Origin: Rutidosis leptorrhynchoides
Lineage: Eukaryota > Streptophyta > Magnoliopsida > Asterales > Asteraceae
Assembly (NCBI RefSeq): GCF_046630445.1
Contig: NC_092333.1
Location: 3,124,001-3,188,000 of the forward strand
Length of the DNA stretch: 64,000 bases
Direction of reading: 5' to 3'
Part shown: positions 9,843-21,163 of the stretch, piece by piece
Position numbering within the stretch: position 1 is the first letter of the stretch
How the letters are laid out: each line of letters begins with the position of its first letter
Position numbers and translations under genes: made by a program
Notes under the pieces: generated by a model
What the model was told of the DNA's origin: nothing
The model's database searches: none
The model's input: the letters and a program-made list of their open reading frames with translations, nothing else

Positions 9843-11206
9843 TCACTGAATATCCTATTAGTTTTTTAAAAGGAAAGAAAAATTATAATAAGTTATCCAA
9901 TCAATAGACTTTTCTGATTTTGCCCACGTTTCGAATAGCCAAAAGATGCAGCAGAGGGGCAGGATTCGTTTGGTCTCAATATAATTGAGGACTGTTTGGC
10001 TCCAATAACCCGGTCCACGTACAAATCCAACTATTACTACGAACCAGAAAATTTTGATGTCTATCAATTTAACCACTTAAAATAAATTTTCGTAATTTTA
10101 AGAAATTTAGATAAGAAGTAGAATAAAAATCTATGTCCTAAAACTAGAATAGCGAGAAATAAGAGAGAAAAAGAGTTCGTCGAAAAAGGTCGAAAAAGAA
10201 AAAAAATGGTTGAAAAATAAAAGGTGACGGAAAAATAAAAGAAACTTATAAAAACTTAAAAATACTTAACTAACCTAACCTTATTACTACAACTAACTTA
10301 AAATTATAATCGCAAATTGAAATTACTAATTGGAATGATAATTGATACATAGTAAACGGTCTAAAAATATTAAAGCTTACAGGAAAAACTAAATCCCAAA
10401 TGGAAATAACTTAAAAAGAAACTAAAACTTAAAAAGGCGTCGCAAAATTCTAAAGCACCTAAATCTTAGTCTAACGAAAAAGCACTTAAGGAATTCTATG
10501 GCAAAACCTAAAAATCTAGGAGTAAAAATAACTATAGCAAAAACTAATTTTAAAATTAATTATGAGCTAAAAATACAAATATTACGCTACAACGATTAAA
10601 AAGGGACAAAATATTAAAAGAAATAAAAAGTGATAAAAAAAAAATACAATTTTTATTAAAATATTATTTTTATATTAATTATATTAAAGTATTAAGTGTT
10701 AAATATAATAAAACTAATTAAAAGTAATTAATTAAACTAAAAACTTAATTAATAATAATAAAATCAAATTAGGGTTTAATAATAATAATATATTATACTC
10801 CGTAATAAATGCGTTATTAGGGTTTGTTTGTGGCCCTGTCAGACCCCTCATGCGACTCGCATGGGGTTTAGTTGAATTATCATGCGACTCGCATGGTTTT
10901 CGGATCCAGGCCAAAAGTTGGGCTGCTACAGTACCTTGGCCCGATTACTTATTATTTTTTTTTTTTTTTTTTTCTGTTTTTATAAATAAATAAAAGATTT
11001 TAAAATAAAACTTATATTTTTATAAACTTAAAATAGAAATAAAGAAACTTATAAAACTTAAATATTCACAAAATCTTAAAAATACTAATATTTTTGTTTT
11101 TCTTTTTATATTTTTAAAAACGTATTTTTACAAAAACGACTTTTAATAAAAGTAACTAAATTTTTTTTTTTTTTTTATATTAGCGTTGCGCTTCCGGCGT
11201 TTAAGA
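9843..11206 (-). other. 5' leader of element A
   Basis: About 1.36 kb between the primer site and the gag ATG, very A-rich on the plus strand and with no long ORF. It holds a third pair of palindromes (10849-10895) and two poly-T tracts (about 10949-10971 and 11160-11176). Long untranslated leaders are common in Athila elements. No packaging signal could be recognised. Confidence 0.6.
10849..10895. promoter_or_regulatory. Third palindrome pair of element A, in the gag leader
   Basis: CATGCGACTCGCATG occurs at 10849-10863 and 10881-10895, starts 32 bp apart. On the minus strand the following GGGGTCTGACAGGGCC resembles the block after the pairs in the LTR and at 5952. No TATA box is seen at the expected distance, so this copy may be decayed or serve another purpose. 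Confidence 0.45.
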
Positions 11207-11230
11207 GTTCGATCCCCGGCAGCGGCGCCA
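11207..11230 (-). other. Primer-binding site, tRNA-Asp type
   Basis: On the minus strand, TGGCGCCGCTGCCGGGGA continues into TCGAAC, complementary to the 3' end of plant tRNA-Asp(GTC) over more than 20 bases with one difference (CGC for CGT). It sits 8 bases inside the LTR end at 11239. Element D uses the same site at 52038. Confidence 0.85.
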
Positions 11231-11238
11231 AAAATACT

Positions 11239-13209
11239 TGATGTGCAGCGGGGTGTATATAAAATAGTTTATATTTTACTAGGAAATACTATTAAATACG
11301 ATACAATTTTACACAAGATATTTATTTATTTATAGAATGGATATACTTAAACCTTGCTACAACACTTATAGGCAGTGTACCTAATCGTATAGTAGTGTAG
11401 TTTTTAGTAAGTCCGGTTCGTTCCACAGGGAAATCTTTAAACAAAGCTCAACGCTATATTAGTTTACTTTTATAAAAATACAAATATATATATAAATAAT
11501 ATTATTATTATAAAGGGGGTTTTTTACCGTTTAATGACCGGTTTGTCGATTTTAAAACTTTAGTCGCAGTTAAAACCTAATGTAAAATATAAAATAAATA
11601 CAAGACTTAAATTAAAGCGTAAAGTAAATAACGATAATGAAATTGCGAATAATAAAAATGCGATAAAATAAAATTGCGATAATTAAAAAGTACGATAATT
11701 AAAAGTGCGATTAAATAACAATAAATAAAAGTGCGATAATTAGAAGTGCAATTAAATATAAAATAAAGGAAATTAAATATGAAATAAAAGAATTATGCTT
11801 ATTTAAACTTCCGTAATCATGATATTTGACGTGTTGATTTTAGTTTTATGCCCATGGGTTAATTGTCCTTTGTCCTGGATTATTCAATATGTCCGTCTGG
11901 TTTTTGTCCATAACAGTCCATCAGTCATAAATATAAATTGCGAGTGTCCTCGTCAAATTATTATTATACCCGAAGTTAAATATTCCAACTAATTGGGGAT
12001 TCGAATTGTAACAAGGTTTTAATACTTTGTTTAATGAATACACCAGGTTATCGACTGCGTGTAAACCAAGGTTTTACTACTTTGTTAACAATTACACCAA
12101 TTACCCTTGAATGTAATTTCACCCCTGTTTTAATTATTCTAGTGGCTATTAATCCATTCCCGTGTCCGGTTAAATGAACGATTATTCGTACATATAAATA
12201 CCCCGCCCATCGTGTCCGATCGAGTGTATATGGTAATTTATAGGGACGCCCAATTGTAAATCTTTATATTAACATTAACAAACTTTCATTTAGTTAAACA
12301 AATATAAAGCCCATTAATAGCCCATAGTCTAATTTCCACAAGTGTCGTTCTTTTGTCCAAACCCCAATTATGGTACAAAGCCCAATTACCCAATTTTAGT
12401 AATTAGCCCAACATCATGATTACTTCGTTTTAAATAAGCATAATAATAACTTAGCTACGAGACATTAATATAAAAAGGTTAAACATAACTTACAATGATT
12501 AAAAATAGCGTAGCGTTACACGGACAGAATTTCGACTTACACCCTTACAACATTCGCTAACATACCCTTATTATTAGAATTATAATTAAAATTAAAATAT
12601 AAATTATAAATATAAATATATTTACGTATGAAGAGGAAGAGAAAAAGATGATCAAAACTCGGCAGAAAACTGGCTTTATATAGGACCTGACCAGCAATCT
12701 CACTCCATGCGACTCGCATGGATTTGTGCTTCTGGCCATGCGAGTCGCATGGCCACCCTGGAGCCAGCCAAATGGATTTGTTTTCTTCTTGCCGACGTAA
12801 TATAATAATAATAATATATATAATATATAATTATATATATATTATATTATATTCTTGTGCATAGTAGACTAGATATTTTTGGTCCGTTGCGTCTTTCTTC
12901 TTGGCTCAGGTCCCGGTTCCGGATTTTCGGACGTCCTCGCGTATTATTTTAAATCGCGTACTTTGCGTCTTGTAACTTGTACTCTTGTCATTTTGAGACG
13001 TTCCTCATCAATATTTTGAACCTTTTTAATTGTATCTTGTACTTTTTAGCTCTTTGGATCTTTTTGTCTTCAATTTGTTGAATCTGCCTTTTGTCTTCAC
13101 CTTTTATTATTTAAACGAATATCTCTTGTAAATAGAACAATTGCAACTAAAAGCTTGTCTTTCTTGAGGAATAATGCTATGAAATATATGTTCGTTTTTA
13201 GCATTATCA
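11239..13209 (-). repeat. 5' LTR of element A (complete, 1971 bp)
   Basis: Bounded by TGATGTGCAGC and GCATTATCA on the plus strand, i.e. TGATAATGC...GCACATCA in element orientation. It is followed on the right by CTAAT, the candidate target duplication. The TATA box is at 12671-12683 and the palindrome pair at 12705-12752. The 11239-11848 part has no partner in the window because the left LTR is cut. Confidence 0.92.
12671..12752 (-). promoter_or_regulatory. LTR promoter module of element A (5' copy)
   Basis: Palindromes at 12705-12721 and 12736-12752 with CTATATAAAGCCA at 12671-12683 on the minus strand. The gap from palindrome to TATA box is 21 bp. As the upstream LTR this copy would drive the genomic transcript. 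Promoter role inferred. Confidence 0.7.
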
Positions 13210-13215
13210 CTAATA

Positions 13216-14055
13216 TGTTATGATCCAAGTCGGGTCATACCCAATAACAAGCTTACCGACATTATAAGTATTTAATCTTAACGACTGGATCGTTAAATAA
13301 ATACGCGACACTTGAACTTTAGAAAATCGGGGATAATTTATATTTAATTATTTATAGGTTTAAATAATTATGTTGTGTTATATTTTATAAATTGGTTTAT
13401 AAAATGTAAGTAACTTAACAAATGCATATTTTATAACAAGTTTTACAAGACATTTTATAACAAGTTTTATAAAAGATAAATCTTGTTATAAAACAAATAT
13501 GGGGGACGGTTTTGGGGTCTCCAAGGAGACACCCCATGCTAGTCTTTTGTTACTTTTAATATCACACTTCTCAAGTGCATGCAATTCTCTAAAACCAAGC
13601 ATTGACTCACTCATTTGGGGACAACAAATTGAACTTATTCTCTCCTTGTTCTTGTGTTGCTGCTGCCGTGACTTTGCAAGGAAAAAGGAGGGAGTTTTTG
13701 CTTGGTAATCTAGGTGATTAAGTGTCTTAAATCCTAACTCAAACAAAGGTAGTGTTGGTGAAAAAGGGCTTGTGGGTATTACACACTTGAGGCTTCAAGT
13801 TAGAGGCTTTCATTCATCATCTTCATCATCATCTTGCACTCTTGAAAACAGCCCTCAAACTCGCTTGAGGAGGTATAAATCTTATCTCCTTGCTCTTTTA
13901 TGTAAGCATATATTCAAGACTTGATATTAACATGAGATTCAATATAAATGGTCAAACATATAAACTTGTTTTCTTAAAAATTATGCTTCCGCTTGCTTTA
14001 ACTTTCATAAAATAGTTTTTGTGATTATGTTAACATTAAGAACATGTTATAATGT
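13216..14055 (+). repeat. Probable solo or truncated LTR (Tekay-like)
   Basis: Begins TGTTATGATCCAAGTCGGG directly beside element A and ends near 14055, where a gag remnant in the opposite orientation starts. The stretch 13770-14030 (CT-rich leader, AGGAGGTATAAATC, CTTCCGCTTGCTTT) has the style of the R-U5 part of Asteraceae LTRs. No partner LTR or target duplication was found and the right boundary is uncertain. The overlapping short ORFs at 13486-13746 are not supported. Confidence 0.4.
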
Positions 14056-14064
14056 TGAATTCCA

Positions 14065-14265
14065 TCAATCCTCTTGAAGGACAACCTTAATTTGTTCCTT
14101 TACTACATTGACTAATTGCTCATCAATCGTATCTAGGAACATCTTCTTAACATCTTCTAGGAAAGATGTATGGTGACTTTTCAAAATGGCCTCAACCTTG
14201 GCCGTGAACTCAGGGTCCTCGCTCGTGCCCCCATTATCGATGTCATGCCCGTTTCTCATCTTCAT
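14065..14265 (-). pseudogene. Tekay-like gag N-terminal remnant
   Basis: A 66-residue ORF beginning MKMRNGHDIDNGG, with an amphipathic stretch (AKVEAILKSHHTSFLEDVKK). It lies just downstream of an initiator-tRNA-Met primer site, where gag of a Tekay chromovirus starts. It is cut after VLQED where the neighbouring LTR-like sequence begins. The rest of gag-pol is absent. Confidence 0.55.
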
Positions 14266-14636
14266 TCCATAAAACGGAAGAGGTTAAACATCGAAACGAA
14301 AAGACATAACACATATATATACACATATACACCTTACCGCCCCATCTTGCTCAACAATCGTCGTACATCGCTTGTTTGACACGATTTACACCCGTAACAA
14401 TGGTAGCTAGTCATTGTTACGCGAGCATCTCGCATTAACTTGCTAGTACAACGTCTATCTCGCTTGATGGATTTCAAATACAACACAAAACAAATAGCGC
14501 AAGGTCAGTTCACATAAACCTATGCACTAACCAAACTCGATCCATCCGGAAGTCCTACAAGTCCCGCATAAAGCGCACACACAATAAAGTCTAAGTCTAG
14601 GCACCTATCTCAAGTCGTCTAAATCCCTTAGACCAT

Positions 14637-14648
14637 GCTCTGATACCA
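14637..14648 (-). other. Primer-binding site, initiator tRNA-Met
   Basis: The minus strand reads TGGTATCAGAGC, the standard 12-base initiator-tRNA-Met primer site of plant Gypsy and Copia elements, directly inside the LTR on its right. Confidence 0.85.
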
Positions 14649-15278
14649 CTTAAAACAACCCAACCCGTATTTAACACGAGTATTTTTTTTTTATTTAATA
14701 GCCATTAACGCCCAACTAAATGGTTACATAACGTGAAACGTTCCATTCAATCCATTAAAACAATGTCACAAGTTTAATGTTTACAAATAAGGCACAAAGG
14801 CCCTTTAACAAATGTACTACAAGTTCGACCCGTTAAAAATGATATTTTTAATACAAACAACACTCGAGCATGGTTTGGGGCTAAACTACCCAAAACACTA
14901 TGCCGACTTCAAAAGCTTCAACTAGCATCCAACAAGGGGTAACTAGTGCCCAACAACCCCCTTCCCCTTCTTCGTACCTGCATCTAAAAAGATAAACAAT
15001 GAGAGGGGTAAGCTAATGCTTAATGAGTGCAACAATTATACGATTACATATACAACCTACTTACTTGCAATCACTTACGCATTTACCGCATACATGCTAG
15101 CAATACAAATAATCATACTATCACAAGTATAATACTAAACCTTCGACCACACAAGCTAGCATAGCAAAAGCATATAACTCGAACGATATAATATGCTACG
15201 TTACGTCACACAACCATGGCTAACCAATAATACAAGGGATGGTACTCGCATTTCCCATCGTTGTTCATAACAACCGTT

Positions 15279-15500
15279 AGAGTACTTAACACGTCGTACA
15301 CTAACCCCACGGGTGGCATCTTAACACGTCGATACTTCACCCCGGGCGGTGTCTTAACACGTCGACACTTCACCCATTACAACTCTCGGAGTGGCATCTT
15401 AACACGTCGATGCTTCACCCCCGAGTGGTGTCTTAACACGTCGACACTTCACTCGCCACGTGAGATGTGGTGTCTTAACACGTCGACACTTCACAACTCA
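15279..15500. repeat. Imperfect tandem repeat, CTTAACACGTCGA unit
   Basis: Six copies of CTTAACACGTCG(A/T)(C/T)ACTTCAC separated by variable GC-rich 10-25 base segments (mostly ending GTGGTGT or GTGGCAT). It lies within the Tekay LTR. Spacer lengths vary and the spacers are related to one another. Confidence 0.8.
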
Positions 15501-16396
15501 TGCTACACAAATAAATACATTATATATGCATGCATATAATTATTCCACTCACCTTATCGCCTTTGGTGAATTAGGAATCAAGCTCGCAACCTTCGATGTA
15601 ATGCACCTATCACATTATGCATTTAATTAACATACAATCTAGTGGACTAACCACCAACTCTTAACTCTTTAGCATTTAATGACCTAAATGCATTAAATGA
15701 CTTACATCCACCAAAACCGCCCATTAATGGCCATGACTCGTCATAAATCACTAAAAGCTAGTGATTAGAGTCTACTATCACCAACTAACACAATTTATGG
15801 GTATTTCATACCCATCTCACCCAACTAGGTCAACAATCACCCATTTGACCCATTTTAAATACTTAGACTTACAATTTTAGCCAAACATGACCCATTAACA
15901 ATTCTCCCATTATTTTACAAGTTTATTAGTGACTAACAACACAATTAACACTTACATAATCCCAATTTACATGACCAAACCCTAGATTAACTCCATTTGG
16001 ATTTTCTTACATCAAATTAACCCAAATTCACCCATTAAATTTTCAAATGGGTCTTACAAGTCTCAAATGACCAAACCCTAGCCATAAATTAACTAAAACT
16101 CAAAACACGGAGTTAAGACTTACCAACACTATCCACTCGTAGCTAAGAACGAGGGTAACAATATTACTTCTTGCTCCAAAGATAAAATCTCAAATCTTCA
16201 CTCTCAAATCTCACTTTGAAATCAAATGGGTTTTATGTTTTGAGAGAAAATAGAGAAAGAAAATGGAAAAAAAATGAATAAAGATGGAGAAGTGGTTGAG
16301 ATTTAATGTCCCAATCAGATCCACACGCAAAAAGACGGAACTACCCTTGGACCACTTATTTTAAAAACTGAAACAGGAACCAGTTCGCCCGTATGG

Positions 16397-16517
16397 TCGC
16401 GGCGAGACTCCCAAATGCCGCGGCGCGGTGTTTCACTAAAATTTCGAACTGTTTTGATCGACTCATGATTTTGATTCGTGTGAAATGTCGCGGCGCGCCA
16501 AGCACAATCGCGGCGCG
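16397..16517. promoter_or_regulatory. Two pairs of CGCGGCG boxes in the Tekay LTR
   Basis: TCGCGGCGA at 16397, CCGCGGCGCGG at 16418, TCGCGGCGCG at 16488 and TCGCGGCGCG at 16508. Within each pair the boxes start 20-21 bp apart, in otherwise AT-rich DNA. A weak TATA-like TTTTAAAATAAG lies just downstream on the minus strand near 16360. A regulatory role is a guess. Confidence 0.4.
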
Positions 16518-16686
16518 ACGTTGTGCTGCAACTGACCATTTCGACTACTTTAATTCAACCATTGATTTATTCGACTTGTACACCTCGTTCACGCTTCCTA
16601 TATACGTTTAAACTTCGTCTTTAAGTCTCACATGACTTAACACTATCAAAACCCATACATATACTTATACATGCAAACATTCGCAA

Positions 16687-16688
<2 letters not shown>

Positions 16689-16773
<85 letters not shown>

Positions 16774-16797
16774 TATATATATATACACACACACATT
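16689..16797. repeat. (AT)n microsatellite with (AC)n tail
   Basis: About 80 bases of uninterrupted AT, then a short GTTT break, more AT and ACACACAC. The 61-residue ORF across it is a repeat artefact. Confidence 0.95.
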
Positions 16798-16906
16798 AAC
16801 TAACACTTTATTTTATTTCATAACATAAACGAAGGAGTTATAAGCGTATTAACAATTAAATATGTACCTTTAGACATGACATGTACGAGAAAAACGGGAT
16901 GTTACA

Positions 16907-17846
16907 CAAGACTTCCAATAATACCCTTCATAGAATAAAATTACGGGAGTATTGCATCTGAATAGGGGTCACGTTGTTATCATCAACCCTAATTTAATCC
17001 TAAAACAAAATGCTTTCTCTCTTCAAGAACATACATCCATCAGTCGCCATTTGAAACGCCACACACACAAAATTAGGGCAAAATCTCTACAACTTTCATT
17101 CTACTTCCGTGATTTCACTGGTATCAATCAAGGATAGCGGGTTGATTTCTACTGAAAAATCCATCGTTACATCATCATCTTCTATTTCAAAATCAAAAGC
17201 AAAGTATATCTCCATTGTTAATTCGGGTTTGCGATTCAGAGTATTGATGAAGCGATTTTTATTCCACAATACACGATCAAATAAAAAAAAAACATTCCTG
17301 CTAAGTTTCAATGGGCATGCGCCTATATGTATATGATTTCATTGATGATTCATGTTTTAATCGCCTGATTTCATTGTTATTTATGCATCTACAACCTTTT
17401 GCGACTTTGAGGCAATCGACGAGGTGCTAGGGTTTATTCGCTTCTTTTTTAATTTCATTAATCGGTTCAGGAAATTGATAAAACGTTAGGGTTTTACTTT
17501 CTTTCTTGCATAATTAATATTCATACGTTGCTAGGGTTATTGATTTTTCGATTGTTTATCTTTGATGTTGAAGGGCATTATTTTCGTTGGTGGAAGATGG
17601 GATTTTGGACTGGCGTTCTTGGTGTACAGGAACATTCTGGAGTATTTGTTTACAAATTACAATTGTGCTGTGATGGGTTGTTGAAGACCTGATTGTAGGT
17701 AAACTAAAATTTTATATGCTGGGTTAACTTTATTAATTTCTCCAACACTTTGTTTAAAGATTATTATTATTATTATTATATCACTGTATGTCAAGTTTGG
17801 TACTTTCATAATCTGTGCTGATGATGTATTAGTTCATGATGATAAA

Positions 17847-17877
<31 letters not shown>

Positions 17878-20320
17878 TTGGGAATAGTGTTTTAGTTGAG
17901 ATAAATCAAAAGAATAATGAAGAAATGAAAGGTACTGATGTGGAGATTTCTAATAAATTTAATATTTTGAGAAATGAGTTACTTGATAATGATGAAATTA
18001 TGAAGGATCAAATGGATATGAAGTGGAATGTGTGGGAAAGTAATAAAGGAGAGATGGAATTAATGGTGAACAATGGTCCATTGCCCCGAAAAGATAAAGC
18101 CGAAGGTTGGTACCTTTTTCAAATTGCCTGTTTATTGAATTTTTGTAAATTTTATCAAGTTCAACCTTCATTCTGAAGGAGATGATATGAAAGGTGATAA
18201 CGGTTTGGTGCATAATGGTGAAGGCACCACCAAAGGTAATGTTTAAATGTTTAATTTCGAGACTTTTGTTTGAAGTTTGACTTTCTAAGTCAAAATGTAA
18301 ATTTTGGTATCCAGTATAGCTTGAATAAGTTTGTACATGATTATAGTATTGAGTTTTGTTGTTCGTATGTTGGTTGGTGGTTCGGAAAGTTGAATTAGGT
18401 AGTCAAACTTTAGGTTTTGATATTATGAGTTTTGATAATATTGTTGTGACTGACTTGATCGGATATATAGCTAATGGAGATGGTTTGGCGTTAATGTTTA
18501 TACTACTACCGATCAGTTCTTGCTTGGTTTACTGGAACTACTTTATATGTTAGTGTTAGTTTGAATAAGGGTTATGATGTGAACATCAGAAAGATATAAA
18601 TGTAACTCTGTAAGAAATGGTGTGTGGCGCCTAATTACACTTCTTTTAAAGGTTGTTCAAAACCTCAATTAAGATCGTTATTTTGGGAATGACTTGCAAT
18701 CCATAGCTGCAAGGATGAATATCAAACAATGTGGCTCATCACATAAGACCTGAAAATTTGTGCTAATGTAAGTAATAACATGTATTGAGTTCTCTTCAAC
18801 TTGCATCACCGTTGTGTGTGAGATAGTTTTATTTTTGTCCCATTCATTGGACAAAATTCCAGTTGAAGTAGTTAGGCTATAAAATTATCAAATTTTTATG
18901 TTCATCTTTGTAGACTTTTAATTGATTTGTTGGAAGGCATTTATTTGTATAGATATAGATATTATCATCTTATTATACCCTTATTTTCTCTCTGAAGGTT
19001 ATGGGTACAATAACAGGGGCTAAAATTTTGATGGAATCGTTTTGGTGTGCAAGAGAGATAGGTTCCGGGTCAGATGGGGACATTCTTGGAGTGGTTGAAG
19101 GGTGGGAGGACATTGAAACTCACAATCCAGAAGTACCGTCTATTTCGCATACAAGAGGTCTAACACTTTGTTCCATTTTAAGAGGTATTTCCTCCTATAC
19201 TACCAACTAAATTTTAACTTATTCATGTTTTGTTAATAGAAACTTTTAGAGATGGTCATGCAGGTTGGGTAATGGGTCAAAACGAGATCTTGTGAAAATA
19301 GACAACTATTTTTAGGACAGTCCGAGTTGACTACATCCTGGTTAGTTGTGCTCACTCTGATAGTACATGAGATTATTTTTAACATAATCTACTTGATATA
19401 ATTGCAAACCAGATCAACAAATCAGAAACTATACTTCCATTGCTTTGCATGCTTCATATGTAATAATACTTTGTAAGCATACCATCAAATGATATTATAT
19501 ATGTTTCGCTTTTGTGTACATATTTTGATATCATTTTGGCCTGAGATTTTCGTTTACGTACATACGAGTTACTATGAGTATGGAAGTCGAATTCATTCTG
19601 TAATTGTAGATGTTGGGCAATGGGGAGGTAGTGCAGTCATCATCATATATCAGGCAATCTGGCTAATGTTATGGATCTGTTTCATGTCAAACAGGTAACT
19701 GAAAATAGCCACAAATTTAAGTGAAGTTGCACTACTAATACAAAATGTTAGCTTTTAAATATTGGTGTGTGGATATATAATAAATCACACTTTTGGAACT
19801 TAAATAGAAGATGCAATGTACTGATATAACCTTAGTCAGGTCGGGTAGCAGGTTAAATGGTTTTTTGTAAAAAGTAAAATATTCTATAAGTGTGGGTTGG
19901 ACCATGTCTTATTCGGTGTTGTACTCGTGTTGATCACTTGCAATTTATTTGTTGTAGACAGTTATGGTGTTAAAAACCAATGCAAAACTAGAGTACAATA
20001 TTAACTTAAGCTCTTAGTAGTTTGTATTCACGAAATACACACTTTGGTGACTCACAAACCATTGTTAAAAACATGCTTTAACTAACTTGTAACCCATTGT
20101 TTAGATATTTGTTGAATTTGACCTGCTTGTGGTATCAGTCAGTTTGGCCTAATCGTAAGTCGTAACTAAATCTGACCTAATCATAACTAAATCCTTCCTA
20201 ATTATCACTAAATTATTGAGTCTAATTTACTTGAACATTAGTATGTCTACCACTATACAAATAGTATGCCAATAATGTATTTTATTTAAATTATGTTGAT
20301 TAATATTGTGTTTCATGTAG
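16907..20320 (+). other. Non-coding DNA with unassigned exon-like blocks
   Basis: Mostly intron- or UTR-like. Two blocks have coding-like composition on the plus strand. 17835-18105 follows a GAT repeat (about 17847-17875) and encodes an acidic D/E/N-rich stretch ending PLPRKDKAEGW. 18999-19185 encodes MGTITGAKILMESFWCAREIG and a DGDILGVVEGWEDIE-type stretch. I do not recognise either. They could be further captured fragments beside the ETG1 exons or the broken 5' part of the same locus. No intact ORF spans them. Confidence 0.35.
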
Positions 20321-20507
20321 TCTGGCAAATGACAATGAAACCGAGAACTCCCCATTTATAGGTTCGTTAATGAGGGCACACCAACGAGTAAGGCAAACAA
20401 CAAGTTTTTTATCAGGAGTATCACGTGATCAATTACTTTTTGTATTTTAGTCTATAATGACTAAGTTTTATAACTTATATAAACCTTTTTGTGTCATGAA
20501 TTCTGCA

Positions 20508-21163
20508 GACTTGTGCCTGGTATTCTTCTGTGTGCAGATGGCTCGCATTTTACAATAGACGAGACATCGTTACAATCAGGGACTCTAAACAGTAACGGTG
20601 TGGAGAATATTCGATTGCTAAAGTACTTAATGGATCTTCAAAAGGTACTTTGTAGGTTTATATAATGTGATTGAGTATAATTTTGTGGTGTAATTACTTT
20701 TTCATCTATTTGCAGGTGAAATATGATTTTAAATTTTATCAAATGAAGCTAGATACAGATGTTCAAATACAGATACTTTCTGAAGGAAAATCAAACATTT
20801 TACCAACTGATTTAGTTCTCCCGTTCCACTCGTCGTCTGTGGGCTATGTGGGAATTGTAGATGAACAAACGTTAAATGTGTGGAGATGGTAAATGGTGAC
20901 TCTTAGATCATTGCCACATTCTATTGGGACAGAATTACAAAAGGTATGATAGAGTTGATTAAGCTATTCATTTACAACTTTCTATCGTATGGTATGCAAG
21001 TGGTTTTCTTGAAGGAAATAAAAGGGAGACTTAATATCAAGATGAAATTGTTATGTTGATGGTAATTTAAGGTGCGCAATGTAATGCAATGACAGGTGGT
21101 AGAAGACGATATGGTTGCAGCTAGGCAAGTTGATCGAAGTTTGGGGACTGCAAATTTCAACAG
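20508..21163 (+). pseudogene. ETG1: ETG1/MCMBP (MCM complex-binding protein) gene fragment
   Basis: Exon-like blocks with normal splice sites. 20508-20644 encodes LVPGILLCADGSHFTIDETS and onward. 20716-20943 (after TTTGCAG) encodes VKYDFKFYQMKLDTDVQIQI, SEGKSNILPTDLVLPF and, after a break, LRSLPHSIGTELQK. 21095-21163 encodes VVEDDMVAARQVDRSLGTAN. Order and motifs fit the C-terminal third of ETG1/MCMBP, a nuclear partner of the MCM helicase. An in-frame TAA at 20890, after WRW, interrupts the second block, and the last exon (LLTM...) does not follow. The block at about 20318-20440 may be an upstream exon but I could not place it. This is a broken gene piece with introns kept, probably carried by a Helitron. 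Confidence 0.75.

Larger units (their letters stand above)
1..13209 (-). mobile_element. Athila-like LTR retrotransposon A (left LTR cut by window edge)
   Basis: Bases 1-1361 repeat as 11849-13209 with very few differences, giving two LTRs around coding DNA read on the minus strand. The right (5') LTR runs 11239-13209 with ends TGATGTGC...ATTATCA on the plus strand. A tRNA-Asp-type primer site lies at 11207-11230 and a polypurine tract beside the left LTR near 1366. Coding regions are gag-protease-RT (6543-9842) and an Athila-type 3' ORF (3448-4929). RNase H and integrase are absent. The target duplication cannot be checked because the left end is outside the window. Differences seen between the LTRs include a 5-base indel in GTTGCGTC(GGGCG)TTTC and an AT-repeat length change, so the insertion looks young. 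The Athila assignment rests on the DLGAS protease, the RT style and the ORF order. Confidence 0.9.
14649..16906 (-). repeat. 5' LTR of a truncated Tekay-type element
   Basis: On the minus strand it starts TGTAACATCCCG (right edge at 16906) and runs to the primer site at 14648. It contains a tandem repeat (15279-15500), four CG-rich boxes (16397-16517) and a long AT microsatellite (16689-16797). Only this LTR and a piece of gag remain. The left boundary is set by the primer site, as no clear CA end is visible. Confidence 0.7.

Noticed and set aside
15279..15500. Possible CRISPR-like array
   Set aside because: Plant nuclear context, spacers related and of uneven length; ordinary tandem repeat in an LTR.
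16621..16806. Repetitive Tyr-Ile ORF
   Set aside because: Pure (AT)n translation.
17096..17336. Overlapping ORFs on both strands
   Set aside because: No recognisable domain and mutually overlapping; likely UTR or intron DNA.
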